A DNA stretch of 64,000 nt, from NCBI RefSeq assembly GCF_016909015.1, contig NZ_JAFBFA010000001.1:248001-312000 (forward strand), written 5' to 3'. Position numbers and translations under genes: made by a program. The notes beneath the pieces were generated by a model. That model saw nothing but the letters and a program-made list of their open reading frames with translations. It did no database searches and was not told where the DNA came from. Numbering within the stretch: position 1 is the first letter of the stretch; every line of letters starts with the position of its first letter. Shown here piece by piece: positions 26,814 to 36,399 of this stretch. This stretch comes from Gracilibacillus alcaliphilus (lineage in GTDB: Bacteria > Bacillota > Bacilli > Bacillales > Amphibacillaceae).

Positions 26814-26833
26814 ACTAACGGCTCATGGTTTTT
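26803..26833 (+). terminator. Rho-independent terminator after yozE
   Basis: Arms AAAAACCATGA (26803-26813) and TCATGGTTTTT (26823-26833) pair perfectly over a 9-nt loop and run into a T-tract. It closes the tat-yozE unit. Confidence 0.9.
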
Positions 26834-26933
26834 TTACTTTCGAAAGGACAATAATCTTCCATTTGTTAGATGACAGCGATCATTTGTTCGTGTATAATGG
26901 TAAAAAAGTGATGGAGGAGAAAGAGGGTTTGAC

Positions 26934-28082
26934 ATGAAAATATTACATACTGCAGATTGGCATCTGGGGAAGATTGTCCATGGTTTGCATATGACGTCTG
27001 ATCAGAAAGAAGCAATCGACAAGTTGCTTGGAATTATCAAAGCAGAACAGCCTGATGTCGTAGTGATAGCAGGTGATTTGTATGACCGGGCGATTCCACC
27101 TCGTGAAGCAGTTGAACTCTTAAATGATTTCTTGACAGTAGTAACAACGGAATGGCATATTCCGATTGTAGCCATTTCTGGAAACCACGATAGCCCCGAT
27201 CGATTAGGCTTCGGGGCAAATCTATTTCAGGCAAACCAGTTATATCTGGCAACAACAATAGAAGATGTATTTGAACCGGTCATATTGGAATGCAGAGGGC
27301 AAAAGGTAACCTTTCATTTAGTACCTTATTTAGAACCTGAGCAGGTAAAGCATTATTTTCAAGAGCCCGCTATTCAAACACATCAACAGGCAATGGAGCG
27401 GATTGTACAAGAGCTGGAACCGGTTTTATCATCAGACAGTAAGCATGTACTGGTTGGCCACGCATTTATTGCTGGAGGGATGGAATCAGAATCAGAAGAA
27501 AGGTTAACGATGGTGGGAGGAGCTCCTTATATTGACGTGGCTGTACTGGAACCATTTGATTATGTGGCGTTAGGCCATCTTCACCAGCCGCAGAAAATAA
27601 AACGTGAAACCGTACGCTACAGCGGCTCACTGATGAAATATTCCTTCTCAGAGGCCAATCATCATAAATCAGTGACATTGGCAGATATTGGGGAAGAGAT
27701 CCAACTGAAGAAAATAGCTTTACAGCCGCGTAGGGATTTGCGGGTGATAGAAGGTTATTTTGCCGATTTATTGGCAGGGAAAGTAGAACCTGCCTCAGAA
27801 GATTATCTATTGATCCGCTTGTTGGATGACGGAGCCATTATGGATCCTGTGAGTAAGCTGCGCCGTTTATTCCCTAATATTCTGCGTCTCGAGAGGAAGC
27901 AGCTTTTTGTCCATCAGTCCTTGAAAGACATTCAAACGATTAAGGAAAGGCAAGAAATGAGTCATGAACAATTGTTTGCTGCCTTTTATAAGGAGATGAA
28001 AAAGGAGGAGCTGCCGGAAGAGCGAGCTCCATATGTCAAAGAGGTTATTCAGCAAGTGATGACAGAAGAGAGGGAGAAATAA
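26934..28082 (+). CDS. sbcD: Exonuclease SbcCD subunit D
   Basis: 382 residues. The metallophosphoesterase motifs are all visible: HTADWHLGK, VIAGDLYDR, SGNHDSPDR, VGHAFI and ALGHLHQP. With SbcC it forms the Mre11-Rad50-type nuclease that opens DNA hairpins and processes double-strand ends. sbcC starts 1 bp after the stop, a coupled pair. A start behind GGAGGAGAAAGAGG with ATG 26934 is clear. Confidence 0.97.
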   Translation: MKILHTADWHLGKIVHGLHMTSDQKEAIDKLLGIIKAEQPDVVVIAGDLYDRAIPPREAVELLNDFLTVVTTEWHIPIVAISGNHDSPDRLGFGANLFQANQLYLATTIEDVFEPVILECRGQKVTFHLVPYLEPEQVKHYFQEPAIQTHQQAMERIVQELEPVLSSDSKHVLVGHAFIAGGMESESEERLTMVGGAPYIDVAVLEPFDYVALGHLHQPQKIKRETVRYSGSLMKYSFSEANHHKSVTLADIGEEIQLKKIALQPRRDLRVIEGYFADLLAGKVEPASEDYLLIRLLDDGAIMDPVSKLRRLFPNILRLERKQLFVHQSLKDIQTIKERQEMSHEQLFAAFYKEMKKEELPEERAPYVKEVIQQVMTEEREK

Positions 28083-28083
28083 T

Positions 28084-31000
28084 ATGCAGGCGCTGAAACT
28101 TGAATTATCTGCATTTGGTCCTTATCGTGAACGACAGGTAATTGATTTTACCGTATTAGGAGCAGAACCGATTTTTTTGATTACAGGTCCAACAGGGGCA
28201 GGGAAGACAACGATTTTTGATGCGATCTGTTATAGTTTGTACGGCAAGGCCAGTGGAACTGAGCGTGATCAAGAGGCCTTTCGCAGTCATTTTGCAGAAA
28301 TGGATGAGGCGACAGGGGTTACGTTTACTTTTCAATTACAAAGTACCGTCTATCGAGTGATGAGAAATCCTAAACAACTTAAACGTAAGGCTCGTGGGGA
28401 AGGATTTACAGAGGAAGTGGCTGCAGCAAGTTTGTATAGGCAGACAAGTGATCAAGACTGGGAGTTAATCAGTTCAAAGATCAATGACGTCAATAAGTTG
28501 ATTGAAACGATGATCGGATTGGATTATGAGCAATTTAAAAAGATGATTATGATCCCCCAAGGTGAATTTCGCAAGCTTATCTCTGAGAATAGTCGAGAAC
28601 GTGAGGAAGTACTGCAGAAGATCTTTCGCACTTACTTCTATAGACAGATGACAGAAAAATTAAAAGATAAGGCAAGAGATCTGCGTGAAGAAATCGAGAA
28701 ATTAGATTGGCAATACCAACAACTGCTCGATAAACTGCCTGATGAATGGCTGAATGATGAATCTGATCAAACAGCGGAGAACCAGCTTCAAATATATGTC
28801 CAGCAGTTAACATTACAAAGACAACAGGGACAGCAACAAGAGCAGGAACTGACCAAACAAATCAAACAATTACAAGAGACATATATCCAAGAACAGCAAT
28901 TGTTGGATTATTTTGAGGAGCATCAACAGCTGTTAAAGCAACAGGAAGAACTTGCAGCAAGGCAAGACATGGTAAATCGACAGCAACAGCAATTAGAATG
29001 GGCGAAAAAGGCAGAGAGGATCAGACCAGCAGAACAATCGGCAAAAACAAGAGAACAAGAATGGTATGAGCAGGTTCAGAAACTAAAGCAATTGAAAGGT
29101 CAACAGCTGAAGAAAGATCAACATTATCAGCAAGTAAAGGAAAGTTATGATCACGAAAAGAAGCGAGACCAAGAACGGACCGATCTGCAATTTAAGCTTA
29201 AAAAGCAACAAGAATTACTTGCTCAAATGGATCAATTTCAAGCCATATATCAAGAAATGATTAAAATAGAGGAAGACCTTGCTAAGAAGCAAGAGGTAAT
29301 ACAAGCAAAGGAAACACAACTGGAGAAACTCGATCAATGCAAGGAGCAAGTGTATCAGGACAGGGAGACACTTCAAACTCTTAAAGAACAACTGTTTGAA
29401 CTGCGTCAACATCTAGAGCAACTGAAACAAGACCAAAAGCAGATCGAAGAATTAGAGACTGTCTTCCAGTCACAGCAGCAATTAACAGAACAGCGGGGGC
29501 TGCATCAACAGCAGCTGTCTGAAGTACAATCAGAGTGGAAGAAACAAGAGAAGATCGCTAAAGAACTGGAACAGCAGCAGAAAGCCCATCTGGCAAGTTT
29601 TCTCGCCTCCCAATTAGAGTCAGGTCAGGAATGTCCAGTATGCGGTTCACTGGAACATCCCCATCCAGCTCAGTCAGAAGCGTTTTTGCAGACTAATCGA
29701 CAACAAGAAGAGCAGCAACAATTGCTCCGCAAACTGCAGGAGAAATTAAGGAAAGCAGAACTTGCTGTGATTGAATCTAAGCAGCAGATCCAAGCCGGCC
29801 AAGAACAGATGGAACGATTGCAGGAACAGGTTTTAACCAATGATCAATCAGCTATCAAACAGCGAAAGCAACAGATCGAAGGCCATTGGAAACAACGTCA
29901 GCAAACATACCAGCAATTAGAAGCACAACAGCAACATGTAGAACAGCGACTACAGGCTAATCAACAGCAGCTAGCTGTTATGGATGATATCAAACAGCAG
30001 TTAAAAGAAACAGAACAAGCAAGTAAGGTCTTAAACGATCAACGGCTCCAATATCATGCTAGATATCAGCAAATGAAACAGCAGCTTCCAGACGAGGCAA
30101 TCTCTGTAGAGGAGTTTCAACAGCAAGTTGAACAATTAGAAGCTCAAGTCCATCAAGAAATAGCTGCCTGGGACAAGCTTCAGGAACAGCTAGAACAAGC
30201 TACTGCTGATAAGAACAAAATAGATACTGCCCATAATGAAGCTGTCAAATATCATGATCAATTAAAGGGAAAATGGGAAGAGGCAGAGGCGCAATTGGCA
30301 GACCTGCTTAAACAGTCTGATTTCTCATCGATCGAAGATTATCAAAAAGCTCTGATGGATACTAAGCAGCAACAAACACTTGAAGCAGATATCCAAACCT
30401 ATCAACAAGATCAAAACTTTGTGCATAATCGCTTGGAAGCTGTTCAATTACAAGTAGAAGGCAAAGAGAAACCCGATTTATCAATATTAGATGTTAGGAT
30501 TCAAGCATTGTCGGAGAAGAAAGACGGCTTGAATAAAACACTTCAGTTTATCGATATCCAACTGGAACAACTGCAGACAACTATTACACAAACAAAACAG
30601 TTAGCAGCTGATCGGGCATTATTAGAGAAGGAATATCTCCATGTCGGGGAGTTAGCCGATTTAGCGCGTGGTGATAATTCAGCACGGTTATCGTTTGAGC
30701 GTTTCGTTTTATCTACTTTCCTAGATGAGATCCTTTTGCAGGCTAACATTCGACTGAGTCAAATGACAGATCACCGCTTTCAACTATTGCGCAGTGAGGC
30801 ACTGGCCAAGCGTGGAGCACAAAGCGGCTTAGATCTGGAAGTGCTGGATCATTACACCGGAAAACAGCGTTCTGTCAAGACACTATCAGGAGGAGAGGGG
30901 TTCAAAACGGCACTAAGCCTTGCATTAGGAATGTCCGATATTGTCCAGACCCATGCCGGAGGAGTACAATTAGATACGTTGTTTATTGATGAAGGATTTG

Positions 31001-31176
31001 GCACTTTAGATGAGGTATCACTAGAGCAAGCCATCAAATGTTTGAAGGATTTACAGCAAGATCACCGAACAATTGGCGTGATTTCCCATGTGGCCCAGCT
31101 GAAAGAAGAAATTAAGGCCAAATTAATTATTGAGACTTCACCGACCGGGTCAAGGGCGGCATTTTCTTTTGATTGA
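28084..31176 (+). CDS. sbcC: Exonuclease SbcCD subunit C (Rad50-like ATPase)
   Basis: 1030 residues. Walker A is GPTGAGKTT near the N-terminus (about residues 36-44). Two very Gln/Glu/Lys-rich coiled-coil arms (about 190-500 and 540-850) flank a zinc hook CPVC at C517 and C520. The C-terminal ATPase half has the signature LSGGEGFKTALSLALG and Walker B DTLFIDEGFGTLDE. The protein bridges DNA ends and drives SbcD. The arms are strikingly glutamine-rich, with CAG/CAA runs. Confidence 0.97.
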   Translation: MQALKLELSAFGPYRERQVIDFTVLGAEPIFLITGPTGAGKTTIFDAICYSLYGKASGTERDQEAFRSHFAEMDEATGVTFTFQLQSTVYRVMRNPKQLKRKARGEGFTEEVAAASLYRQTSDQDWELISSKINDVNKLIETMIGLDYEQFKKMIMIPQGEFRKLISENSREREEVLQKIFRTYFYRQMTEKLKDKARDLREEIEKLDWQYQQLLDKLPDEWLNDESDQTAENQLQIYVQQLTLQRQQGQQQEQELTKQIKQLQETYIQEQQLLDYFEEHQQLLKQQEELAARQDMVNRQQQQLEWAKKAERIRPAEQSAKTREQEWYEQVQKLKQLKGQQLKKDQHYQQVKESYDHEKKRDQERTDLQFKLKKQQELLAQMDQFQAIYQEMIKIEEDLAKKQEVIQAKETQLEKLDQCKEQVYQDRETLQTLKEQLFELRQHLEQLKQDQKQIEELETVFQSQQQLTEQRGLHQQQLSEVQSEWKKQEKIAKELEQQQKAHLASFLASQLESGQECPVCGSLEHPHPAQSEAFLQTNRQQEEQQQLLRKLQEKLRKAELAVIESKQQIQAGQEQMERLQEQVLTNDQSAIKQRKQQIEGHWKQRQQTYQQLEAQQQHVEQRLQANQQQLAVMDDIKQQLKETEQASKVLNDQRLQYHARYQQMKQQLPDEAISVEEFQQQVEQLEAQVHQEIAAWDKLQEQLEQATADKNKIDTAHNEAVKYHDQLKGKWEEAEAQLADLLKQSDFSSIEDYQKALMDTKQQQTLEADIQTYQQDQNFVHNRLEAVQLQVEGKEKPDLSILDVRIQALSEKKDGLNKTLQFIDIQLEQLQTTITQTKQLAADRALLEKEYLHVGELADLARGDNSARLSFERFVLSTFLDEILLQANIRLSQMTDHRFQLLRSEALAKRGAQSGLDLEVLDHYTGKQRSVKTLSGGEGFKTALSLALGMSDIVQTHAGGVQLDTLFIDEGFGTLDEVSLEQAIKCLKDLQQDHRTIGVISHVAQLKEEIKAKLIIETSPTGSRAAFSFD

Positions 31177-31185
31177 GTGGACAAC

Positions 31186-31237
31186 AGGAGGGGAGAGGTT
31201 ACAACATTTTAGCCAGAACCTCTTCCTGTCGTTCTTT
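31186..31237 (+). terminator. Terminator-like hairpin after sbcC
   Basis: AGGAGGGGAGAGGTT (31186-31200) pairs with AACCTCTTCCT (31217-31227) over a 16-nt loop and is followed by a moderately T-rich stretch. The rest of the 280-bp gap up to the yqfQ-like gene shows no other clear signal. Confidence 0.6.
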
Positions 31238-31462
31238 TGCATATACGAAAAAAAGCTATACTTCCACAACTTTCAACAGGGCTTTGTCAGAATATGCGCT
31301 TGCCCAGGAAATATTTCAGGCAATAGCGGAAATATTATGATGTTAAAATAGCCGTGTACTTCCCTGTTCCTCTATTTAAACTAACTCTTCCTCGTATGCC
31401 TATAACATTTTTTCTTAGGGAACATACACTGTACTAACTCCAGGTATGAAAGGAGAATGTCT

Positions 31463-31987
31463 ATGTTCCGACCACCACCTAATCAGCCGCCTTTCTTCTC
31501 ACAGCCGCCGATGCCGCGATCGTCGTTTATGCCACCATTTCCAAACAGGGTTCCTTTACCGCCTAATCAGGCATCTAACCCCACTGGAATTCAAGCTCTA
31601 TTACAGCGATTTTTGCCTTCTAAAGCGGCAAACGCAGCGAATGCTGCCCAATTACCTAATATGGCAGCAAGTACAGCTTCTAGTGGATCAGGTCTTACCA
31701 ATACACTTTCTAATGTACAACAAGTATTGAAAGTGGCCCAACAAGCGACCCCTCTTATCAAGGAATATGGTCCGATGGTCAAGAACGCCCCCAGACTCAT
31801 TAATATGATGAAGGCTCTAGGTGAAATCAATGATGAAGATGAGGAAGAAGCGGAATTGGAAGAAACAGAGGCTGAAGTGGACAAAATAATGATAACAGAT
31901 GAAGATAGTGATGAGGCAGAAATAGATGATATCGAAGATGTACCGCCACGCCGCAGTCGAGAATCACAGCCTAAACTTTTCTTCTAG
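31463..31987 (+). CDS. yqfQ: YqfQ-like protein (VrrA family)
   Basis: 174 residues from the ATG at 31463 (AAAGGAG is 7 bp upstream and only 1 bp from the ATG at 31457). The Pro/Phe-rich N-terminus (PPPNQPPFF and similar), a central helix LIKEYGPMVKNAPRLINMMK and a very acidic tail fit the YqfQ family of Bacillus, which lacks a defined role and is linked to spore-formers. Low complexity at both ends makes the assignment depend on the central helix and overall plan. Confidence 0.78.
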   Translation: MFRPPPNQPPFFSQPPMPRSSFMPPFPNRVPLPPNQASNPTGIQALLQRFLPSKAANAANAAQLPNMAASTASSGSGLTNTLSNVQQVLKVAQQATPLIKEYGPMVKNAPRLINMMKALGEINDEDEEEAELEETEAEVDKIMITDEDSDEAEIDDIEDVPPRRSRESQPKLFF

Positions 31988-32031
31988 CTACACATGTTTT
32001 TGCTTTACAGAAATATTCACCTGTAAGGGAT

Positions 32032-32076
32032 TGTTCAAAAATCCAATAAAAATAGCGCAGCGGACTTTTTGAATAC
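32032..32076 (+). repeat. Interspersed inverted repeat, copy 2
   Basis: TTCAAAAATCC and GGACTTTTTGAA form near-perfect arms around AATAAAAATAGCGCAGC. The left part matches the repeats at 23610-23668 and 36680. It lies in the gap between the yqfQ-like gene and msrAB, and a transcript could fold into a hairpin. Confidence 0.6.
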
Positions 32077-32183
32077 GTACTTTAGCAAGGGTGGACGATA
32101 ATAAAACAGACCACTTGCATTTTATGTGCATGAAGAGCAATAATAAATAGTAACCATGTTTCTATTTAGGAGGCTGTTTATAC

Positions 32184-33146
32184 ATGACAGATAAGAAGCT
32201 AGAGAAGGCAATATTTGCAGGTGGTTGTTTTTGGTGTATGGTGGAACCGTTTGACCAACAGCCTGGGATTGAACGAGTAGTTTCAGGTTATACTGGCGGT
32301 GACCAACCAAACCCAACCTATGAAGAGGTGTGCACCAACACGACAGGACACCGAGAGGCAGTAGAAATTACCTTTGATTCGTCAATTTTCCCTTATGAGA
32401 AATTGTTATCGATTTTCTGGCGGCAAATTGATCCAACCGATGCAGGAGGGCAGTTCCATGATCGGGGAGAGTCTTATAAGACGGCTGTCTTTTATACAAC
32501 GGGGAAGCAAAAGCAATTAGCGGAAGAATCGAAGCAAGTATTGGCAGACAGCGGTAAATTTACCAAGCCGATTGTAACTGATATCCTGCCGGCTAAACCT
32601 TTCTATCCAGCAGAAGAGAAGCATCAAGATTATTATAAAAAACAGAGATTTCACTATAATCTATATAAGAAAGGATCGGGTAGGGCGGAGTTTATCAAAA
32701 ATAATTGGTCTAAAGCATACAGCAAGGACGAGTTGAAACAAACATTAAACCCGATTCAATACCATGTCACACAAGAAAATGGCACAGAACGCCCTTTTAG
32801 TAATGAGTACTGGAATAATCAACAAGAAGGGATCTATGTCGATATAGTAAGCGGTGTGCCATTATTCTCAACAACAGATCAATATGACGCTGGTTGTGGG
32901 TGGCCGAGCTTTACTAAACCGTTAAATCGAAATTCATTAACGGAGCAGATGGATACCTCTCATGGTATGCGGCGAATAGAGGTTAGAAGTGAAGAAGCTG
33001 ACTCTCATTTAGGGCATGTCTTTGATGACGGTCCTCAAGACAAGGGTGGCATGCGTTACTGTATCAATTCGGCTGCCTTACGCTTTATTCCAAAAGATAA
33101 ATTAAAAGAGAATGGACTAGAAGCCTATTTGTCTTTGTTTGAGTAA
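32184..33146 (+). CDS. msrAB: Peptide methionine sulfoxide reductase MsrA/MsrB fusion
   Basis: 320 residues. The MsrA domain (about 1-160) has GGCFWC with C15 and C18; the MsrB domain (about 170-315) has CGWPSF, HLGHVFDDGP and the catalytic Cys in RYCINSAALRF. The MsrA half reduces the S and the MsrB half the R form of methionine sulfoxide, repairing oxidised proteins. The zinc-binding CxxC pairs of free-standing MsrB are absent here. It is a single-gene unit bounded by a strong terminator. Confidence 0.96.
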   Translation: MTDKKLEKAIFAGGCFWCMVEPFDQQPGIERVVSGYTGGDQPNPTYEEVCTNTTGHREAVEITFDSSIFPYEKLLSIFWRQIDPTDAGGQFHDRGESYKTAVFYTTGKQKQLAEESKQVLADSGKFTKPIVTDILPAKPFYPAEEKHQDYYKKQRFHYNLYKKGSGRAEFIKNNWSKAYSKDELKQTLNPIQYHVTQENGTERPFSNEYWNNQQEGIYVDIVSGVPLFSTTDQYDAGCGWPSFTKPLNRNSLTEQMDTSHGMRRIEVRSEEADSHLGHVFDDGPQDKGGMRYCINSAALRFIPKDKLKENGLEAYLSLFE

Positions 33147-33147
33147 T

Positions 33148-33184
33148 AATCCAAAGGGGAGTCCCCTTTGGATTCGCTTTTAAC
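33148..33184 (+). terminator. Rho-independent terminator after msrAB
   Basis: Perfect 12-bp arms AATCCAAAGGGG (33148-33159) and CCCCTTTGGATT (33163-33174) with a 3-nt loop, followed by CGCTTTTAACTTTT. Confidence 0.85.
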
Positions 33185-33208
33185 TTTTAGTAAGGAAAGA
33201 GGATGTTT

Positions 33209-34240
33209 ATGCAGATTGCTTACCTTGCATTGATGTATGCCGTTTCTCTGCTTATGGCGGGATTATTTTACTTGATACATATTCCACTTCCGTGGATTTT
33301 AGGGCCTCTAACCGCGATTTTTTTATTGAATTCATGGTGGAAAGTACCACTGCAGCAGTCCAAGTGGATTCTCCGGATCAGTTTTTTATTAACTGGAGCT
33401 CAAATTGGGACAACTTTTACAGATGAAACATTAGGAAAAGTTCTTCCTTATTTTTTTCCTTTTTTAATCATGACTATTATTATCATTTTTGTTTGCATAC
33501 AAAGCGGTAAATGGCTGGCTGTCCATGGAAATATTGGACATGCTACCGGCGTTCTGGGCAGCGTGCCTGGCGGTTTATCGGTGATGCTTGAAATGAGCGA
33601 TTCCATGAAAGCCAATACTGGCATGGTAGCGATCTTTCATACCATCCGCTTAATGGGGGTTCTGCTCTTAGTTCCTTTATTAGCTACGTTCTTATTTTCA
33701 TTTTCTAATGAGACTTTTATCATAGAAGAAACAACCACCTCATTGAATGGCTGGTCGATTGTCCTGCTGTTTGTTTTATTTGGTATCGCTTATCTATTCC
33801 GGTTTAAGATGCCTGCACCGTTTGTCCTGATACCTATGCTGGTGATTGCCGTACTGAGGATTGCCTCGGTACCTGTCAGTGACATACCAATTGGATTATA
33901 TCATTTTGCACAGTTATCGATTGGTATCCATTTGGGGTTATCCATTACGGTCGCTGATTTGAAGAAGGTCGGCAGGCTTTCCTTTGTCTTCTTCTTATTT
34001 TCTGCTGGTATTATCTTATTAGCGGTTGTTTTTGGCTATATTCTGTCACATTGGTCTAATCTAACCTTTGCAACGGCTATGTTAAGCTTAGCACCAGGTG
34101 GTCTGGTAGAAATGGCGATTACCGCTCATGAGGTCGATGCAGATCCTGCGATTGTGGGATCTTTACAGCTGATTCGGATGCTGATTATCAGTTTGTTGCT
34201 GCCATTTATTTTACGACGAATGATTCGCACCGATAGTTAA
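33209..34240 (+). CDS. AbrB family membrane protein (COG3180)
   Basis: 343 residues from the ATG at 33209 (AAGGAAAGAGG directly abuts the alternative ATG at 33203). About ten membrane helices in two halves. The family marks are PWILGPL in the first helix, GAQIGTTFT, GVLGSVPGGLSVMLEMS in the first half and LAPGGLVEMAITAHEVDADPAIVGSLQLIRM in the second (split here: it spans about residues 294-324). Despite the name it is a membrane protein of the PF05145 type, not the AbrB DNA-binding protein. Transported substrate unknown. Confidence 0.88.
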   Translation: MQIAYLALMYAVSLLMAGLFYLIHIPLPWILGPLTAIFLLNSWWKVPLQQSKWILRISFLLTGAQIGTTFTDETLGKVLPYFFPFLIMTIIIIFVCIQSGKWLAVHGNIGHATGVLGSVPGGLSVMLEMSDSMKANTGMVAIFHTIRLMGVLLLVPLLATFLFSFSNETFIIEETTTSLNGWSIVLLFVLFGIAYLFRFKMPAPFVLIPMLVIAVLRIASVPVSDIPIGLYHFAQLSIGIHLGLSITVADLKKVGRLSFVFFLFSAGIILLAVVFGYILSHWSNLTFATAMLSLAPGGLVEMAITAHEVDADPAIVGSLQLIRMLIISLLLPFILRRMIRTDS

Positions 34241-34326
34241 CTGAAATTATATTATGTAAACTAAATGAAAAAGCTCTTGTAATCGATACAATAAATGTTT
34301 ATGATTAGGGAGAGGAGGGCGTTGAA

Positions 34327-34530
34327 ATGATTCATCAAGATTGGGAAAACAATAACACCATCAAGCAAGTCAAGTGTGTACACACCAATGCAAAAAAATA
34401 TAAAGTAAATTCTGTTTTATCAGAAGGCAGGATCTATGATGTGAAGAATGAAACAGATGAGTTTTATTTTGTGATAGATAATACGAATCGTATTGCCGGT
34501 TTTAAAAAAGAATATTTTGAAGGCATCTAA
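34327..34530 (+). CDS. Small conserved protein, DUF6501-like
   Basis: 67 residues behind GAGGAGGG. No signal peptide or membrane segment. The pattern IKQVKCVHTNAKKY, then VKNETDEFYFVIDN and FKKEYFE, fits a small single-domain beta-rich family that I recall as DUF6501 in Bacillaceae. No function is known to me. It is monocistronic, between the AbrB-type gene and the phosphatase. Confidence 0.7.
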   Translation: MIHQDWENNNTIKQVKCVHTNAKKYKVNSVLSEGRIYDVKNETDEFYFVIDNTNRIAGFKKEYFEGI

Positions 34531-34608
34531 CGTTTATCAGAAATAATAATAGGGAAGATTAGAATATACACCTGTTTAGCTGGTAGATCTACCATAGGAG
34601 CTGATAAC

Positions 34609-35175
34609 ATGAAAAGAATTCTATTAATCCGACATTGTCATGCACCAGAGCAGCATATTGACTCCCCACTGTCTAAGGTGGGAATCAAACAGTCTCAGGC
34701 ATTAGCACATAAATTGGAGGAGCTTCCTTTTAAGATAAATCGCATTATGTCAAGCCCGTATTTACGTGCACAAGAGAGCATTAAGCCGTTTGCTGAAAGT
34801 CATCAGCTTACGATTGAAATAGACAAGCGGTTAGAGGAACGGATATTGAGCGAAGAACCAGTGGATGATTGGATGGAGATATTGGAAGAATCTTTTCAAA
34901 ATTTAAACTTTAAATTACCAGGCGGCGAATCTTCAATGGAAGCCTATACCCGTGGTGAACAAGTGTTATCAGAATGTATGGATGATCAAGAGAATGAGAA
35001 TATTGTGATCGTAACTCATGGGAATTTATTAGCTTTAATGTTAAGAAGGTTCCAAATTGATTTTGGTTTTCAAGGATGGAAAATGCTTACAAATCCAGAT
35101 ATCTTTCTGATTCAGAAAATTGGGGGAGAGTTTATCTCCGAAAGAATTTGGGATGAAACGATAAATTATGACTAA
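34609..35175 (+). CDS. Histidine phosphatase family protein
   Basis: 188 residues behind AGGAGCTG. The catalytic RHC motif (RHCHAPEQ; usually RHG or RHE) starts the protein, the second Arg is in SSPYLRAQES, the acidic helper in GESSMEAYTRGE, and the second His in VTHGNLLALML. It is a phosphoglycerate-mutase-like phosphatase of unknown substrate. The Cys after RH is unusual for the family but all catalytic residues are present. Confidence 0.9.
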   Translation: MKRILLIRHCHAPEQHIDSPLSKVGIKQSQALAHKLEELPFKINRIMSSPYLRAQESIKPFAESHQLTIEIDKRLEERILSEEPVDDWMEILEESFQNLNFKLPGGESSMEAYTRGEQVLSECMDDQENENIVIVTHGNLLALMLRRFQIDFGFQGWKMLTNPDIFLIQKIGGEFISERIWDETINYD

Positions 35176-35288
35176 ATTCACTTGTATTCTCCTTATTTTG
35201 AGCTATAATGGTATTCGGTGTACCGAAATTATGGTATGATAGGTAAGTATAGAGATACATAGTGACTTTGAACAAAGGAGGGACAATA

Positions 35289-35528
35289 GTGGCATTTATT
35301 ATTACTTCACCTTGTAAAGAAGAAAAAGCAGGCGAATGTGTTGAGGTTTGTCCTGTTGATTGTATAGAGGAAGGGAAAGACATGTTTTACATTGACCCGG
35401 ACATCTGCATTGATTGTGGCGCATGTGAAGCGGTTTGCCCAGTGGAAGCAATTTATATGGAAGATGAAGTACCAGACAATGAACATGAATATATCGCATT
35501 AAACCGTAAGTTCTTTGAAGAGAATTAA
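35289..35528 (+). CDS. Ferredoxin with two iron-sulfur clusters
   Basis: 79 residues from a GTG start placed 8 bp behind AAAGGAGGG. Two cysteine groups are seen: CKEEKAGECVEVCPVDC (spaced like a 3Fe-4S or 7Fe type site) and the classical CIDCGACEAVCP (4Fe-4S). The C-terminal extension NEHEYIALNRKFFEEN fits the Bacillus-type 7Fe ferredoxin. It is a small electron carrier; no partner is encoded next to it. It ends in a strong terminator. Confidence 0.93.
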   Translation: MAFIITSPCKEEKAGECVEVCPVDCIEEGKDMFYIDPDICIDCGACEAVCPVEAIYMEDEVPDNEHEYIALNRKFFEEN

Positions 35529-35551
35529 CAGAAGAACAATGATTTGTACAA

Positions 35552-35606
35552 AAATAAGTCCTGCTACGAATGAAGATGATTCATTCGTAGTCGGGCTTAT
35601 TTTTGT
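35552..35606 (+). terminator. Rho-independent terminator after ferredoxin gene
   Basis: CTACGAATGA and TCATTCGTAG pair over AGATGAT, extended by AAATAAG/CTTATTT with a small bulge, and end in TTTTTG. Confidence 0.85.
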
Positions 35607-35941
35607 TGGCTGAATTTGAACAGTTTTACTTAGGGCATATCAGAATATGACCTGTAAATAATCTTAATTTCATTACATCCATAAAATGGTTTATTTTTAA
35701 TTATAATGGACTACTTTTCATGCAAAAAAACATAATATTATTAACATTCCTCAATATTCCGAACAAAGAAAATCAATTATAATTAAAGGTGGATGCTGCT
35801 TATAAACATTGCGAATATCACTTGTTATATATTATGCAGAGAAATCAGGAGGTGTACAAAGACCTAAATGGGAGGAGGAGCATCAATCGTTTAATCTATG
35901 AATTGATATCTGAAAATTAAGTTAACTAAGGGGGAAGGAAG
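35607..35941 (+). other. AT-rich gap before small secreted protein gene
   Basis: No confident gene. A frame starting GTG TAC AAA GAC at about 35854 would encode 22 residues, but its start is embedded in AGGAGGTG and lacks its own binding site, so it is not called. The end of the gap holds the strong site AAGGGGGAAGG for the next gene. Confidence 0.4.
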
Positions 35942-36283
35942 ATGAAGGAATTAAAGAACTCTGCGTTACTGGCAGTAATTGCAGGTGGTTTAGTTGTATC
36001 CAATACTACAAGCATAGCGGAAACAACATCAGCCAGTAAATGGGAGACTGAAATTGCGGCGGCTTCAACGGGAGTAGAGGAATTGCAGCAAGAGTATACC
36101 AATATTACCGGGGAAAGTGTGGAATTAGATGAAGATGTTATTGCACAAGAAGAGGTTCAGCAGCAACAATATCAAGAGGAAATCACACAGTCTCTTGAAG
36201 CATTAGAAACAATCTCAGAGGAACAGTCCCTCTTTTTTAGCGTTAAGGAGTTGTCATTAGCAAAGATACCGGGGTTTGCCTAG
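35942..36283 (+). CDS. Small exported protein of unknown function
   Basis: 113 residues behind AAGGGGGAAGG. The N-terminus (MKELKNSALLAVIAGGLVVS) looks like a signal peptide with cleavage near SIAETT. The mature part is short, acidic and Gln/Glu-rich with no cysteine. The last 13 codons lie in the first unit of a 52-bp tandem repeat, so the C-terminus was probably created or changed by the repeat. No family recognised. Confidence 0.6.
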   Translation: MKELKNSALLAVIAGGLVVSNTTSIAETTSASKWETEIAAASTGVEELQQEYTNITGESVELDEDVIAQEEVQQQQYQEEITQSLEALETISEEQSLFFSVKELSLAKIPGFA

Positions 36284-36388
36284 TGGTTTAAGCTTTAAGG
36301 AGTTATTTTTTGTAAAGATGCTGGAGTTTACTTAGTGGTTTAAGCTCCAAGGAGTTACCTTTTGATAAGATGCCAGATTTATCTTATC
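36245..36388 (+). repeat. 52-bp tandem repeat, about 2.8 units
   Basis: Units begin AAGGAGTT at 36245, 36297 and 36349, exactly 52 bp apart. Units one and two share TTAGTGGTTTAAGCT-like 3' halves and AAAGAT-like middles; unit three is less alike and decays. The period is not a multiple of three. The first unit contains the stop codon (TAG, 36281-36283) of the small secreted protein gene. Confidence 0.75.
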
Positions 36389-36399
36389 TTTCAAACCCT

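Noticed and set aside
35854..35922. 22-residue peptide gene
   Set aside because: Its GTG start overlaps the AGGAGG motif, leaving no binding site, and nothing links it to a signalling receptor.
36245..36388. CRISPR array
   Set aside because: The 52-bp units are directly adjacent without spacers and there are no cas genes.
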